The translations under genes were made by a program, and so were the position numbers. This document shows, piece after piece, positions 27,792 to 37,825 of a stretch of DNA of 64,000 nt. The DNA is taken from the NCBI GenBank assembly GCA_030595125.1, contig JAUVDV010000017.1:1-64000 (forward strand). The letters run 5' to 3'. This DNA comes from Deltaproteobacteria bacterium (lineage in GTDB: Bacteria > Myxococcota_A > Polyangia > JAAYKL01). Position 1 is the stretch's first letter. Each line of letters opens with the position of its first letter. The notes beneath the pieces were generated by a model. It saw only the letters and a list, made by a program, of their open reading frames with translations. It made no database searches and was not told the DNA's origin.

Positions 27792-28115
27792 CTATAGATC
27801 CAGGCAGGTTTCCACGGCTCTGTGAAACGCCTCCAGCAGAACCCCGTGATTTTGCTGTTCCCAACAATTGGGGAAGCTCTCACGGAGCAGGTCGGGGCTG
27901 ACTGACAGAGCATCCGAGACGCTCTTTCCCGTGAGGAACCCGGCGACATCCGCGCAACCGGCGATCTCGGTGGTGGCGTTGGTGCCGAGACCGAAAGAGA
28001 CGCTGAGAATAATGCTTTCCTTGATCACGACTGTGGCGATGACGTGGCTGTCTTTGCATTCGAACTCACCGGTTCCGGTGATTGTGCTCGAAGATGTCGG
28101 ATCAGTAGGGTTCAT
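27792..28115 (-). CDS. Divergent IscU/NifU-N-like small protein
   Basis: SFGLGTNATTEIAGCADVAGFLTGKSVSDALSVSPDLLRESFPNCWEQQNHGVLLEAFHRAVETCLD resembles IscU C-terminal half. Confidence 0.45.
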   Translation of the reverse strand: MNPTDPTSSSTITGTGEFECKDSHVIATVVIKESIILSVSFGLGTNATTEIAGCADVAGFLTGKSVSDALSVSPDLLRESFPNCWEQQNHGVLLEAFHRAVETCLDL

Positions 28116-28160
28116 ATGACTACACCTAACTGCACGATTGCTTTTCAGAAATGATAACGA

Positions 28161-28892
28161 TCATACATGGGAAGTAATACCTGACGCGAGATCTTCCAGT
28201 GTGTCCCTATCTCTGATGAGGATTCCCCTCTTGTCGTTCGTCACTATGTTCATTTTTCGCCATCGGCTCATCACCCGGATCGCCGTTTCGACGGTGGTCC
28301 CGACAAGGTCCGCGATGTCCTGCCGCGAGAGCACGATGGGGATGGTTGTGCCGTCGATAGTGGGTTTCTCGCCTATCCGATCGGCCAGCTTGAGCAGGAG
28401 GTGTGCGATGCGGTACTCCACGCCGCCCGCAGCGAGCTCCTTGATCTTTTGCATCAGCATTCGCTGTCGGCGCGCCATGCCTCTCAGGGAGCGCAGGGCC
28501 ACGCCGGGCACGTTGGCGAGCAGATCGAGAATCTGTTGCCGGGGGACGCACAGAAGGCTTGTGGGAGACAGGCAGATCGCTGCGGTTGTGTACGCTCCCC
28601 CCACCAGTGTCGATGTTTCGCCGATGGCATCCTTCGGCCCGTAGATTTCGATGATCACATCCTTGCCGGTTTCCGAGTGCTTGATGATCTTGATCCGACC
28701 CGAGATCACAAAATACAGGTACCGACAAATATCCCCTTCGTTCCAGATCAGAGAGTGACGATCCAGGCTCAGGCTGGTAGTCTCCCTTGCCACAGTTGCG
28801 AGGCGACTGTCAGGAACTTCCGAGAAGACCTTGAACGATCTTAGTTTTTCCAGTACGTCCGCACCCATCCGAGGCTCCCTTTTGTTGGACAT
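28161..28892 (-). CDS. Crp/Fnr-family transcriptional regulator
   Basis: cNMP-like domain (WNEGDICRYLYFVISGRIKI...GETSTLVGG) and HTH (LSRQDIADLVGTTVETAIRVMSRW). Confidence 0.92.
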   Translation of the reverse strand: MSNKREPRMGADVLEKLRSFKVFSEVPDSRLATVARETTSLSLDRHSLIWNEGDICRYLYFVISGRIKIIKHSETGKDVIIEIYGPKDAIGETSTLVGGAYTTAAICLSPTSLLCVPRQQILDLLANVPGVALRSLRGMARRQRMLMQKIKELAAGGVEYRIAHLLLKLADRIGEKPTIDGTTIPIVLSRQDIADLVGTTVETAIRVMSRWRKMNIVTNDKRGILIRDRDTLEDLASGITSHV

Positions 28893-28988
28893 GAACTACC
28901 GTGGCTTGAAGCAAGTTGTCAATCCGCTAATCGGTCCTCGGGATTGCGGACGCCAAAACGAGGTGTTAGAGTTTAGCGATGGAATAGC

Positions 28989-29729
28989 ATGACCGCCATG
29001 ACCAAACGCGCCAACATTGCGGTCTCCACGGAAACCTCCGGGAAAACCGCCAAAACCACGTCTGCTTCGGTGAATAAAGGCGCCCGTGGACTGTCCATCA
29101 CTAAGAAGACAGCAGCTGACCGAAAAGCGGAATCGAAAATAGACTTGGAATTGGTTCAGCGCTGTCAGAAGGGCGACGATGTTGCGTTCGGCCAGCTGAT
29201 AAGCCGATACCAACGAAAAGTTTTCACCATCGCCCTGGGCATGGTGAAGACACCCGACGACGCCATGGACATCGCTCAAGAAGCGTTCATAAAGGTCCAT
29301 CGCTACATCGGGAACTTTCAGGGGTCTTCGAGCTTTTACACTTGGCTCTACCGCATTATCGTCAACCTTTGCATCGATCATCTCAGGAGATCGGGGAAGT
29401 TTGCGAGTGTCGAGTTTGATGAGAGAATATATGCAAACGCATCGAGAGGCGGAAAAGAGGGAGTCCTGTCCTCGGGACTGGACGGAGATCCTTCGCGCAA
29501 TCTCGGGCGAAAGGAGTTGGCCGAACACATCCAGATGGCGATCGACGAGTTGCCGCCCTACCACAGGGCCGTGATCGTTATGCGCGAGATCGAGGGGATG
29601 TCGTACGCTGATATGGCAAAGGCAATGAAGGTGTCAAAGGGAACAATCATGTCGCGGTTGCATCACGCAAGGCAAAAGCTGCAACGTTCCCTCAAAGATT
29701 ATCTTCAAGGTGAGCTGGTGGTGAAGTAG
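28989..29729 (+). CDS. ECF RNA polymerase sigma factor with basic N-terminal extension
   Basis: DDAMDIAQEAFIKVHRYIGNFQGSSSFYTWLYRIIVNLCIDHLRR; ELPPYHRAVIVMREIEGMSYADMAKAMKVSKGTIMSRLHHARQKL. Confidence 0.95.
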   Translation: MTAMTKRANIAVSTETSGKTAKTTSASVNKGARGLSITKKTAADRKAESKIDLELVQRCQKGDDVAFGQLISRYQRKVFTIALGMVKTPDDAMDIAQEAFIKVHRYIGNFQGSSSFYTWLYRIIVNLCIDHLRRSGKFASVEFDERIYANASRGGKEGVLSSGLDGDPSRNLGRKELAEHIQMAIDELPPYHRAVIVMREIEGMSYADMAKAMKVSKGTIMSRLHHARQKLQRSLKDYLQGELVVK

Positions 29730-29745
29730 GAATATCGGTGATGTC

Positions 29746-30294
29746 ATGAAACGCTTGTCTGAAAAATTGCTCGCACGTTATCACGATGGGGAGATCGGCG
29801 AGAAAGACATGAAACGGATCGAAGCACTCATTGAGGAGTCGTCGGGAGATCGGGAGTCCCTGGAAGGGATGTCTCGGATCGGAGATCTCCTCCGGTTGAT
29901 GAACGAGGAGAACCTGGATTCGGTATCCTTCGAAGGCTTCGAACAGCGCGTCCTGAACAGTCTCGATCGCGCCGAGCGTCCGGGTTTCTTCGAAAGCGCC
30001 AGGGTGTGGATGAGTGAGTTCTTCGAGCATCGCAAAACTGTCTGGATCCCGACGGCATCACTCGTCGGGGCGGCGGCAGCCGTATTGCTTGCGCTTCCGC
30101 TTGTAACGGGCACGGTGCCGCCGGCAACAGATCCGGGAGGCGACGTCTCCTCGGGGATATGGGCGGCAGCGGCAGACAGTTCACCCGGCGGTTCCGAGGT
30201 TTCATTGATGAACCGGGGACAGGCTGTGGGAACGGAGTACAGTGTGCTCAACGAGCGCGGAGAAACGATCGGCGTCGTCTGGATAAACGAATGA
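29746..30294 (+). CDS. Putative anti-sigma factor (single TM)
   Basis: Immediately downstream of the sigma gene; cytoplasmic N-domain, TM TASLVGAAAAVLLALPLVTG, short extracytoplasmic region. Confidence 0.65.
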   Translation: MKRLSEKLLARYHDGEIGEKDMKRIEALIEESSGDRESLEGMSRIGDLLRLMNEENLDSVSFEGFEQRVLNSLDRAERPGFFESARVWMSEFFEHRKTVWIPTASLVGAAAAVLLALPLVTGTVPPATDPGGDVSSGIWAAAADSSPGGSEVSLMNRGQAVGTEYSVLNERGETIGVVWINE

Positions 30295-30331
30295 TGGATT
30301 TCTCGAGAAAGGTGACGAGGGGCACAGAATC

Positions 30332-30802
30332 ATGAATGCGAGGCTGTTAGCCATAATAGTCGGCCTTTTTCTTCTCCTGGGCGCGACCGCGTCGCAAGCC
30401 TCGGACAAGGTGCGATGCGAGGTGCTCACCATCGAGGCGTCGCGCAGCGGCCAGGGGATCGATCCGGCGCTTGCACAGCACGCGTCAATTTTTCAGAAGG
30501 CGCCATTCTCGGGTTTCGACACATTCAAACTGGTTCATCGCCAGTCGTACGAGTTGACCCTGGGAGTTCCCGCTGCCCTCGCGATGCCTCAGTCGTTGAC
30601 GGGATCACTCCAGTTCAACAGCCGGCTGCAGGGGAGACTGGATCTCACCCTCTCCATCGTGCGCCCGCAGCGCAGCCCGATCCTCATCAACGGAAAAGCG
30701 ACACCCGGCTCCCCCTTCTTCGCGGCCGGTCTCAAGAGCGCTCATGGACGATGGGTCTTCGGCATCATCTGTGACCGGGCCAACGGCCTGATCCAACACT
30801 GA
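30332..30802 (+). CDS. Exported protein of unknown function
   Basis: Signal peptide MNARLLAIIVGLFLLLGATASQA; same direction as sigma/anti-sigma. Confidence 0.6.
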   Translation: MNARLLAIIVGLFLLLGATASQASDKVRCEVLTIEASRSGQGIDPALAQHASIFQKAPFSGFDTFKLVHRQSYELTLGVPAALAMPQSLTGSLQFNSRLQGRLDLTLSIVRPQRSPILINGKATPGSPFFAAGLKSAHGRWVFGIICDRANGLIQH

Positions 30803-30902
30803 TTTCACGGCCTGAATAATTCCCCACCCTCGAGATCTCGCAAGGCCCATCGCAACCCCGAAAACTTGACTCGTGATCTGGATGCCTGGAACCTGTTGAC
30901 AG

Positions 30903-32240
30903 ATGAGTTTTGTCAGAAAAAAGCAAGCCACTACAAGACGACTCCTGATTTCGCTTGTCGGCGTTTTCATCTTCTTGAGCGTAGACGTTCCCGTTGCGTT
31001 CGGATCTGATGACAAAGAGCCTCATTTTTATTCGGGGCTGGATGTCGGATTCGGTTCCGTCGACGAGGACTGGTTCTTCTCGGTCATGCTGGAGCAAGGA
31101 TTCTCATTCGGTGGTCTGGATGTTGCGCTCTGGGGCCCTTTGAGATTTCGCGTGATCGACAGTGATCCTCAGGATGATGGTACGTTGCGTGAACAGGATT
31201 GGGACGAGCCTTCAGACTTTGCGCGCATAGCCCGTTCGGTAACGTATTTTCACGAGTGGGACGATGCCGTGCTCGATATCCGATTCGGCGAGCTGAACGG
31301 CGTCGGCGTGGGGCACGGCTCGGTCATGGATTGTTACTTCAATTCCACCGACATGGATCACTACCAGGGGGGGCTGACCCTGGATGTGGATTATAACGGC
31401 AGCGGTCTGGAACTGGTCACCGAGAATGTTGTCAGCCCCGAGATTCTGCTGGGTCGCGTGTACATTGCTCCGATCGCCTGGTTCATCGAGGGAGACTGGC
31501 CCACGCGACTCGTGTTCGGGTACACCCTCGGCGCCGATATCAGCGCGCCGCGTCGCACCACTGCGAATAGCCCCACGACCTTACCCATCACGGGAGGAGA
31601 CGTATCGCTTACCCTGCTCGACAATGATGTGGTGGAGCTGACCCCCTATCTGGATATGATGGCCATGGACGGCGATCTCGGGTTGCATGCGGGCCTGGCG
31701 ACTTCATGGACCCTGTCACAAGAGCGAAATGTGTTCCTGCACCTGCGCGGCGAATACCGGCGCCTTGGAGGAGACAGCCATCCGGCGATTTTTAACCCGT
31801 TTTACGAATACAATCGAAGATATTATGGCCTGGACCCGGTGACCGACATGGAAAACACGCTGGCCGATTCCCTCGCCAACGATGGGTCCCAAACGAGTGA
31901 TGGGTTCATGGCCCATGCCGTTTTTGATTGGGACGAGAAGGTTCGTGTGGGAGCGCGCTACGACTCGGAGGGGCGTGACCGGCCTCACTGGGTGATGTTC
32001 AGGCTGGACGTGTCACCGGTGGAGCGGTTTTCCCTGGCCGGGTTCTACTCCGGTCAGGACAGGAGGCGCGGCGCAGGAGTCTTCTCGGTTGATTCGCTGA
32101 TCGGCGCGTCCATTCACTATCAGATTGTTGGGCCGTTGCGAGCATTCTCCGAGTTCACTCGAAGATGGCGGCGAGTGGGTGCGACCATGGACTGGGCCAA
32201 CGAATCTGCTTTCGGTGTAGGTTTGCTCTTCACCTATTAA
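30903..32240 (+). CDS. Putative outer-membrane protein
   Basis: Signal peptide; alternating aromatic/polar beta-strand pattern; terminal ...FGVGLLFTY. Confidence 0.6.
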   Translation: MSFVRKKQATTRRLLISLVGVFIFLSVDVPVAFGSDDKEPHFYSGLDVGFGSVDEDWFFSVMLEQGFSFGGLDVALWGPLRFRVIDSDPQDDGTLREQDWDEPSDFARIARSVTYFHEWDDAVLDIRFGELNGVGVGHGSVMDCYFNSTDMDHYQGGLTLDVDYNGSGLELVTENVVSPEILLGRVYIAPIAWFIEGDWPTRLVFGYTLGADISAPRRTTANSPTTLPITGGDVSLTLLDNDVVELTPYLDMMAMDGDLGLHAGLATSWTLSQERNVFLHLRGEYRRLGGDSHPAIFNPFYEYNRRYYGLDPVTDMENTLADSLANDGSQTSDGFMAHAVFDWDEKVRVGARYDSEGRDRPHWVMFRLDVSPVERFSLAGFYSGQDRRRGAGVFSVDSLIGASIHYQIVGPLRAFSEFTRRWRRVGATMDWANESAFGVGLLFTY

Positions 32241-32408
32241 ACGTCATTGACAAATTACTAGAAAAAAGTGAGCCGAAACATGCCACTAAAGCAACTCAAT
32301 TGCATTGAGTGCATATGATGACTTACTCGGTTTACAGTTGAATATGAAGCTGCTAACATCGCGACCTAACTTGTTGGAATTTCTATGTTGATGGGAGGAC
32401 TGTAACCA

Positions 32409-34184
32409 ATGAGCAGGTGTTCCCACTGCGGTGAGACTCATGGCGCGGACAACCATTTCTGCCCGGTGACGGGCAAGCCCATTGAACTCGGGCCACGCCT
32501 CGTCGGTCAAACTCTGCTAGATCACTACAAGATTGTTACCATTCTGGGAGAAGGTCCCACCGGTATTGTGCTCGAAGTGGAGAATATGCAGACAGGTCAG
32601 CGCCTGGCTGCCAAGCTGATCCACCCACAACATACGCGTGGCGGAAATACTGCCGATCTTCTGCTCAATGAGGCCCACAAGGCAGGCAACCTCAATTGTC
32701 CGAACATCGCCAGGGTGATCGAGGTCGGGCGCGATACCGGCGCGGCGCCGGCCATTGTCCGGGAGTTGATGGTCGGAGAGTGTCTTGAAAATTATATAGA
32801 TGATCGGGGTCAGATACCACTGGGCGAAGCTGTGGGCATCACTTCCGATATTCTCAACGCGCTGAATGCCATTCACAAGGCGGGTATTCTCAACCTGGAT
32901 TTATCCCCCGCAGATGTGTTCCTGGACGAGTCCACCGGAAACAGGATTACCAAGCTCGTCGATTTCGGCGAAGGATATGTGAAATCCGGACTCTCTTCAG
33001 ATGGCGACGAAGAACCGGAGAGTTACAAGTACTACGCTCCGGAGCAACGGCGAAAAGGCTTCAAGGGAGATCATCGGGTCGACATTTTTGCGGCGGGCGC
33101 GATCATGTACCATATGGTAACGGGCCAGGAACCCGCAAGGATTCCGGCGCCGGCCAACTCGTTACGAAAGGACATGAGCCCCAAGCTCGCGGCCGTCGTC
33201 CACAAGGCGCTGGCCGCCGCGCCGGACAATCGTTATCAATCCGTCAAGGATTTCAAGAATGATCTCGAGGCGGCTTCGAGGGAACTGGTTCCCGCTCCGG
33301 CGCCACCCGCTCCCGCGCCGCCTGCTCCTGTGGCTCAGGCAGATCCGTTAGTTCCGGCACCGGCCCAACCGGTTGCTCCCCCGGCAGCCGTGATTCCAGC
33401 TTCGGAAGTGGAGCCGGAGGTAATTGATCTGCAACCTGAATCAGCGGTCAGTTACGATGAACCAACGGGCAGCGACGAGGAGTTGGCCCAACCATCTGTC
33501 ATCGTGGACATGCCCGAGGTTGAGGCGGCGGCTTCAAAACGAAAGCTCGTCACAATTCTGGCGATCGTCGGGGTGCTGGGCGTGGTTGGGATCATCCTGT
33601 ACTTCGCGCTGGGTATCGGCGGCGAAACTACGGAAGCGCAGTCGGACCAGGAGACGGTTGCTCCCCGAGAGAAAGTTGCGATCACCATCAAGGTAATGCC
33701 CGAGAATGCGACGGTCAGCGTGGATGGGAAGCGCGTGGAGGGTAACCCGCCGGTAATCACAGTCGAAGCAAGTGATGAGTTGCATACGGTCAAGGCGGTT
33801 GCGGAAGGGTATGAGTCCCTCGAAAAGGATGTGAACTTCGACAAGACCAAGGATGTTAAATTTGACCTGATGATGATTGTTGCGCTTGAGAACGAAACGG
33901 ATAAGGACGGCGTCAAGGAAGATGATGTTGAAGAAATAGTGGAGCCCGAGCCTGCGGTCGAGCCTGAGCCCGAGCCGGAGCCCGAGCCCGTTGTTAAACC
34001 GAAACCCAAGCCCAAGCCGAAGCCGATAGTAAAACCGAAGCCCAAGCCGAAGCCCAAGCCGAAGCCCAAGCCCAAGCCGATAGTAAAACCGAAGCCGAAG
34101 CCCAAGCCGAAGCCGAAGCCCAAGCCGACGGGCAAACCGAAAAAGAAAAAGGGCGGATTCGACACATCGAATCCGTATGGTTAG
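32409..34184 (+). CDS. Zinc-ribbon + kinase-like (catalytically degenerate) + TM + PEGA-like domain + Pro/Lys-repeat tail
   Basis: [47 protein letters not shown] (HRDLKxxN position), [49 protein letters not shown]; (KP)n tail. Confidence 0.8.
   Translation: MSRCSHCGETHGADNHFCPVTGKPIELGPRLVGQTLLDHYKIVTILGEGPTGIVLEVENMQTGQRLAAKLIHPQHTRGGNTADLLLNEAHKAGNLNCPNIARVIEVGRDTGAAPAIVRELMVGECLENYIDDRGQIPLGEAVGITSDILNALNAIHKAGILNLDLSPADVFLDESTGNRITKLVDFGEGYVKSGLSSDGDEEPESYKYYAPEQRRKGFKGDHRVDIFAAGAIMYHMVTGQEPARIPAPANSLRKDMSPKLAAVVHKALAAAPDNRYQSVKDFKNDLEAASRELVPAPAPPAPAPPAPVAQADPLVPAPAQPVAPPAAVIPASEVEPEVIDLQPESAVSYDEPTGSDEELAQPSVIVDMPEVEAAASKRKLVTILAIVGVLGVVGIILYFALGIGGETTEAQSDQETVAPREKVAITIKVMPENATVSVDGKRVEGNPPVITVEASDELHTVKAVAEGYESLEKDVNFDKTKDVKFDLMMIVALENETDKDGVKEDDVEEIVEPEPAVEPEPEPEPEPVVKPKPKPKPKPIVKPKPKPKPKPKPKPKPIVKPKPKPKPKPKPKPTGKPKKKKGGFDTSNPYG
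33985..34150 (+). repeat. Low-complexity (AAGCCSAAGCCS)n coding repeat encoding KPKPKP
   Basis: Direct reading. Confidence 0.8.
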
Positions 34185-35538
34185 TCTCATGCAAATCGGA
34201 GGGAGTTCGATGAAACGTTACCTTGCATTGTTCACGGTTCTCGCGGTCTTCATGACCCTGTCACTGCCTGCTGTGGCACAGAAAGCCAAGGCGAAGAAGG
34301 CGTTCGACAAGGGTGTCGTCGCAATGGAGGATCACGATTACAAAAAAGCGTTGAGGTCTTTCGAAGACGCCTACGAGGCGGCGCCTCACTGGATGGTTCT
34401 GGCGCATATCGGCAATTGCCACGCCAAGTTGAACAAACCGGTCGAATCTATCGCCGCCTACGAGCAGTTCATCAAGGACGGTGGCGATGACATTGATCCG
34501 GACGAGCGCAATGCCGCTCGGAAGAACCTTCGGGAGCAGCGAAAGAAGGTGGGAACACTGTTCCTGCTGGTCAAACCGAAGTCGTCAAAGGTGAACATCG
34601 ATGGCGAGTCTATCGGGAACCCTCCGTTTGAGGAGATTCTGCTGAAAGCCGGTCCTCATCACATTCTCGTGATACGGGGAGACGAGGAGGAGGAAAAGGA
34701 CATCAGCATCTACTCGGGCAAGGAATTGACTGTTCGGATGTATCCGAAGGACGATTCCGTGGCGGCAGTCATTGCGCCGAAGCCCAAGCCGAAGCCCAAG
34801 ACGGCGAAAGAGCCTGAGCCTGAGCCCGAGCCTGAGCCTGAGCCCGAGCCCGAGCCTGAGCCCGAGCCGATCGAGGCCGTGCTGATGGTTTCCACGAATG
34901 TGGATCCGGCCACGGTGACTCTCGATAGCGAGGAGCGCGGAGAAACTCCACTCGAGGAGGACTTGATGGCCGGTGCGTACAACCTCGAGGTTGGCGCCGA
35001 GGGTTACATGCCCTACGCCGAAAACATCACGATCGCCGGCGGCATGGTAAATACATTCAACGTGTCTCTCGTTGGTGAAGACGAGAAGCCGAACCCGCTC
35101 TCAGTGCCTTTCTTCGTGGCGGTGGGGGTTGCCGGAGCCGGCCTGATCATGGGCGGAATCGGATGGGGCGTTTACGGTTCCAACAAGTCGTCCGCAGATA
35201 ACTACGGTTCGGAACTCGATTATCTGGTCAATCCGGACGACGGTGATCCCTTCAACTGGGATCAGGATTGCCCCGACGGCGTGGTGCTGACCCCCGGTAC
35301 GGCTCACGACTACTACTGCCGTAACGAGTGGGAGCGCAGAGAGTACGAGAGCAAGGCCAAAACAGGCCTGGGTCTCGGCATTGCCGGAACCTCCATATTC
35401 GTAGTCGGCGGCGCCATGGCCGCCCTCTTCTATTTCAAGCCGGAGTTATTCTTCGGCGCGGAGAGCGACGCACAGATCATCCTCACCCCCATCGCCACGG
35501 GCGACCAGACCGCCCTCATGCTCAGCGGTCGTTTTTAG
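34177..35538 (+). CDS. TPR-like + PEGA-domain protein with Glu/Pro repeat (EP)n and C-terminal TM
   Basis: Signal peptide; [105 protein letters not shown]. Confidence 0.75.
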   Translation: MVSLMQIGGSSMKRYLALFTVLAVFMTLSLPAVAQKAKAKKAFDKGVVAMEDHDYKKALRSFEDAYEAAPHWMVLAHIGNCHAKLNKPVESIAAYEQFIKDGGDDIDPDERNAARKNLREQRKKVGTLFLLVKPKSSKVNIDGESIGNPPFEEILLKAGPHHILVIRGDEEEEKDISIYSGKELTVRMYPKDDSVAAVIAPKPKPKPKTAKEPEPEPEPEPEPEPEPEPEPIEAVLMVSTNVDPATVTLDSEERGETPLEEDLMAGAYNLEVGAEGYMPYAENITIAGGMVNTFNVSLVGEDEKPNPLSVPFFVAVGVAGAGLIMGGIGWGVYGSNKSSADNYGSELDYLVNPDDGDPFNWDQDCPDGVVLTPGTAHDYYCRNEWERREYESKAKTGLGLGIAGTSIFVVGGAMAALFYFKPELFFGAESDAQIILTPIATGDQTALMLSGRF

Positions 35539-35559
35539 ACTTTAGACTAGTTCCATTTT

Positions 35560-37254
35560 TCAGGCAGGCGAAAGGCCTTCGTTGACATCAACGATCACGC
35601 TGTTGCGGTCGATCTCTTCGAGTTCGATGAACAGCTCCTTGCACTCGGCTTTTTCATTGAAGTGATCAGCCAGAAAAGTGGCAGCGTCCCCGAGGGCCGC
35701 GCTGTATGAGTCCCTCTCCTGGGATTTGGCGGCGAGACGTTGCCTGCCGGCCTCCAATTCGCTGTCGACGGAGGAGGGATGGTGTTCGAGTTGTTCACGA
35801 TACTCGGACAGCTGCGCTTCGATCCGTTCGATATCGTCGTTCCACTTGTTGATCTTGGCTTCGACCTTGGACACCGACTCGGCGCGACTCTGTCTGCGTG
35901 CGGCAGCGAAGCCGGCGGTCTCGTACGCCTTTCGCAGCCCCTCGGTCATCTCATCCCTGCCCTTGTCGATGGAAGCTATTATCTTTCGGGAGTCGTTCAA
36001 CTCTTCGCTGGCTTTGTTGTAGTCGTCTTTGAGACGATTGAGATCGCCCGTTGCAGCCGTCACCTCGCGCCCCAGTCTGGATTGCTCCCGCGAAAGATCT
36101 TCGATTTTACGACCGATCTGGGCAGTGAAATCCCGCCCCTTGCGTTGGAGATCGTCGTTTTGCTTGGCCTGCACTTGAAGTTCACCGGCCAGTCTGGTGG
36201 ACGCCGCGACAAGTCGCCAGATGCTCTCGATGGATTCCATGACCTTTGAAGGTCCGCCGCCAGGGTATGAGGTGGCAACCATCCTGCCGAAGATCGTGGC
36301 CTTGAGAGCCCATGTCGCGACATCGTTGAGGCCGGTAGCCAGAATACCGAGGCCCGGGTTGGCTGCGGCTCTTCTTTCCGGATCGGCTATCTCCCACGGT
36401 GAGACCGGCGCGATCCTTCGCTGCAGAGTTTTGAACTCCTCGAGCAGATGATGAGCGTCGCGGAATCGCTTGGTGAGATCCTTCTCGAGCAGGGTCATGA
36501 TTATCCGCTCGGCCCTCGGGTCGATATCCTTTTGGAACGTCTGAGGCGAGGGTGGAATCGATTTTTTATGGCTTTCTATGTAGCCGTCACGATCTCTTGC
36601 GAGGAATGGTAGCCGGCCGGTGAGCATCTCGTAGAAGATGACACCGATCGAATAAAGATCGGATTGGGGTGTCGCGTCTTCGCCGTGAGCCTGTTCGGGA
36701 GACATGTATTCCGGGGTGCCGAACACCGCGCCCTTGGCTGCCAGGCGTCCATCCTGGGAGAGGCGCGCCAGCCCAAAGTCGATGACCTTGACGAAGTTGC
36801 GACGACCGCTCTTGTTGATGAGAAAGATGTTGTCCGGCTTGATGTCCCGGTGAACGACGCCCAGATCGTGGCCGCGCGCAAGAGCCGCCGTCATTTGCTC
36901 CAGTATGTCAATCGAGACCGCAAGATCCATGGGGCCTCTGGCGATGAGGCCGGAGAGGCTATCGCCGATCAGCAGCTCCATTATCAGGTATGCAAGGCCG
37001 TCTTCTGTCTCCCCGAAATCGTTGATTTCAACGATGTTGGCGTGATTGATGCGATTGGCAGCGCGCGCTTCCCTCAGGAACCAGGCTCTGAAATGTTCCT
37101 CTCCGCGACGTTCGGGTTGGAGGATCTTGATAGCCACAACGCGGTCGATAAGCAGGTGCCTGGCCCGATATACGGCTCCCATCCCACCCACTCCCAGGCG
37201 AGATTCGAGGCGGTATCTATCGGCAACAACACGACCCAGTAATCGGTCCTTCAT
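35560..37254 (-). CDS. Ser/Thr protein kinase with C-terminal coiled coil
   Basis: LGVGGMGAVYRARH, VVAIKIL, VVHRDIKPDNIFL, DFGLARL, EYMSPEQ; C-terminal heptad-rich region. Confidence 0.93.
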   Translation of the reverse strand: MKDRLLGRVVADRYRLESRLGVGGMGAVYRARHLLIDRVVAIKILQPERRGEEHFRAWFLREARAANRINHANIVEINDFGETEDGLAYLIMELLIGDSLSGLIARGPMDLAVSIDILEQMTAALARGHDLGVVHRDIKPDNIFLINKSGRRNFVKVIDFGLARLSQDGRLAAKGAVFGTPEYMSPEQAHGEDATPQSDLYSIGVIFYEMLTGRLPFLARDRDGYIESHKKSIPPSPQTFQKDIDPRAERIIMTLLEKDLTKRFRDAHHLLEEFKTLQRRIAPVSPWEIADPERRAAANPGLGILATGLNDVATWALKATIFGRMVATSYPGGGPSKVMESIESIWRLVAASTRLAGELQVQAKQNDDLQRKGRDFTAQIGRKIEDLSREQSRLGREVTAATGDLNRLKDDYNKASEELNDSRKIIASIDKGRDEMTEGLRKAYETAGFAAARRQSRAESVSKVEAKINKWNDDIERIEAQLSEYREQLEHHPSSVDSELEAGRQRLAAKSQERDSYSAALGDAATFLADHFNEKAECKELFIELEEIDRNSVIVDVNEGLSPA

Positions 37255-37289
37255 AGGTTTCTCTCGTTTGGCAACTGCGTTTTCTTTCC

Positions 37290-37715
37290 CTAGAGATTGT
37301 CGAGAAGGAATTTGGCCAACAACTCAGTGTCCTCCGAATCTCCATCTTCCCCAGCTTGAGTCATGACGGCACCGGATATATCACCGCTTTTCATCGCGCT
37401 CTTTTGCACCACTTCTATAACGGGCTCCCCTGTGAATCCCGGAACGACCTTGTAGGCTGAGTCTTCTATAAGCACCGAGTCCATGTAATGCTCGGCCCCC
37501 ATCTCAGTAAGGGTCTCCAGTTCTTTGACCCGTCCAACGAACTTGTAGGGATCGGTCTCGTCACCCACGTCCGCAACGAAATGAACTGCCTGCGCGAGCT
37601 TGTAGCGATGACCCTCGTCTGCGATCTTCAGGATATCGTCTTCGATGGTGGCCTTCTCTTCGACGATCCACTCATCCATCGTTTCTTGCGGCCAAAAAAG
37701 TCGGTTGCTGCCCAT
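37290..37715 (-). CDS. Conserved-looking protein of unknown function (start ATG 37715 likely)
   Basis: ORF upstream of the kinase on the same strand; MGSNRLFWPQETMDEWIVEEKATIEDDIL start. Confidence 0.5.
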   Translation of the reverse strand: MGSNRLFWPQETMDEWIVEEKATIEDDILKIADEGHRYKLAQAVHFVADVGDETDPYKFVGRVKELETLTEMGAEHYMDSVLIEDSAYKVVPGFTGEPVIEVVQKSAMKSGDISGAVMTQAGEDGDSEDTELLAKFLLDNL

Positions 37716-37825
37716 TATTCGTTCCCCAAACCCTGCAAGCCTAATAATATCTGACGGTAGATGGATATTACAGATGACTGCGTCTGTCGTCAAACACCCT
37801 TATAGCGTAAATATATTTTATTTGT

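Noticed and set aside
33452-34165. Minus-strand Gly/Phe-rich ORF ([11 protein letters not shown]...)
   Set aside because: Mirror of the KPKP-encoding repeat; not plausible as a protein gene.
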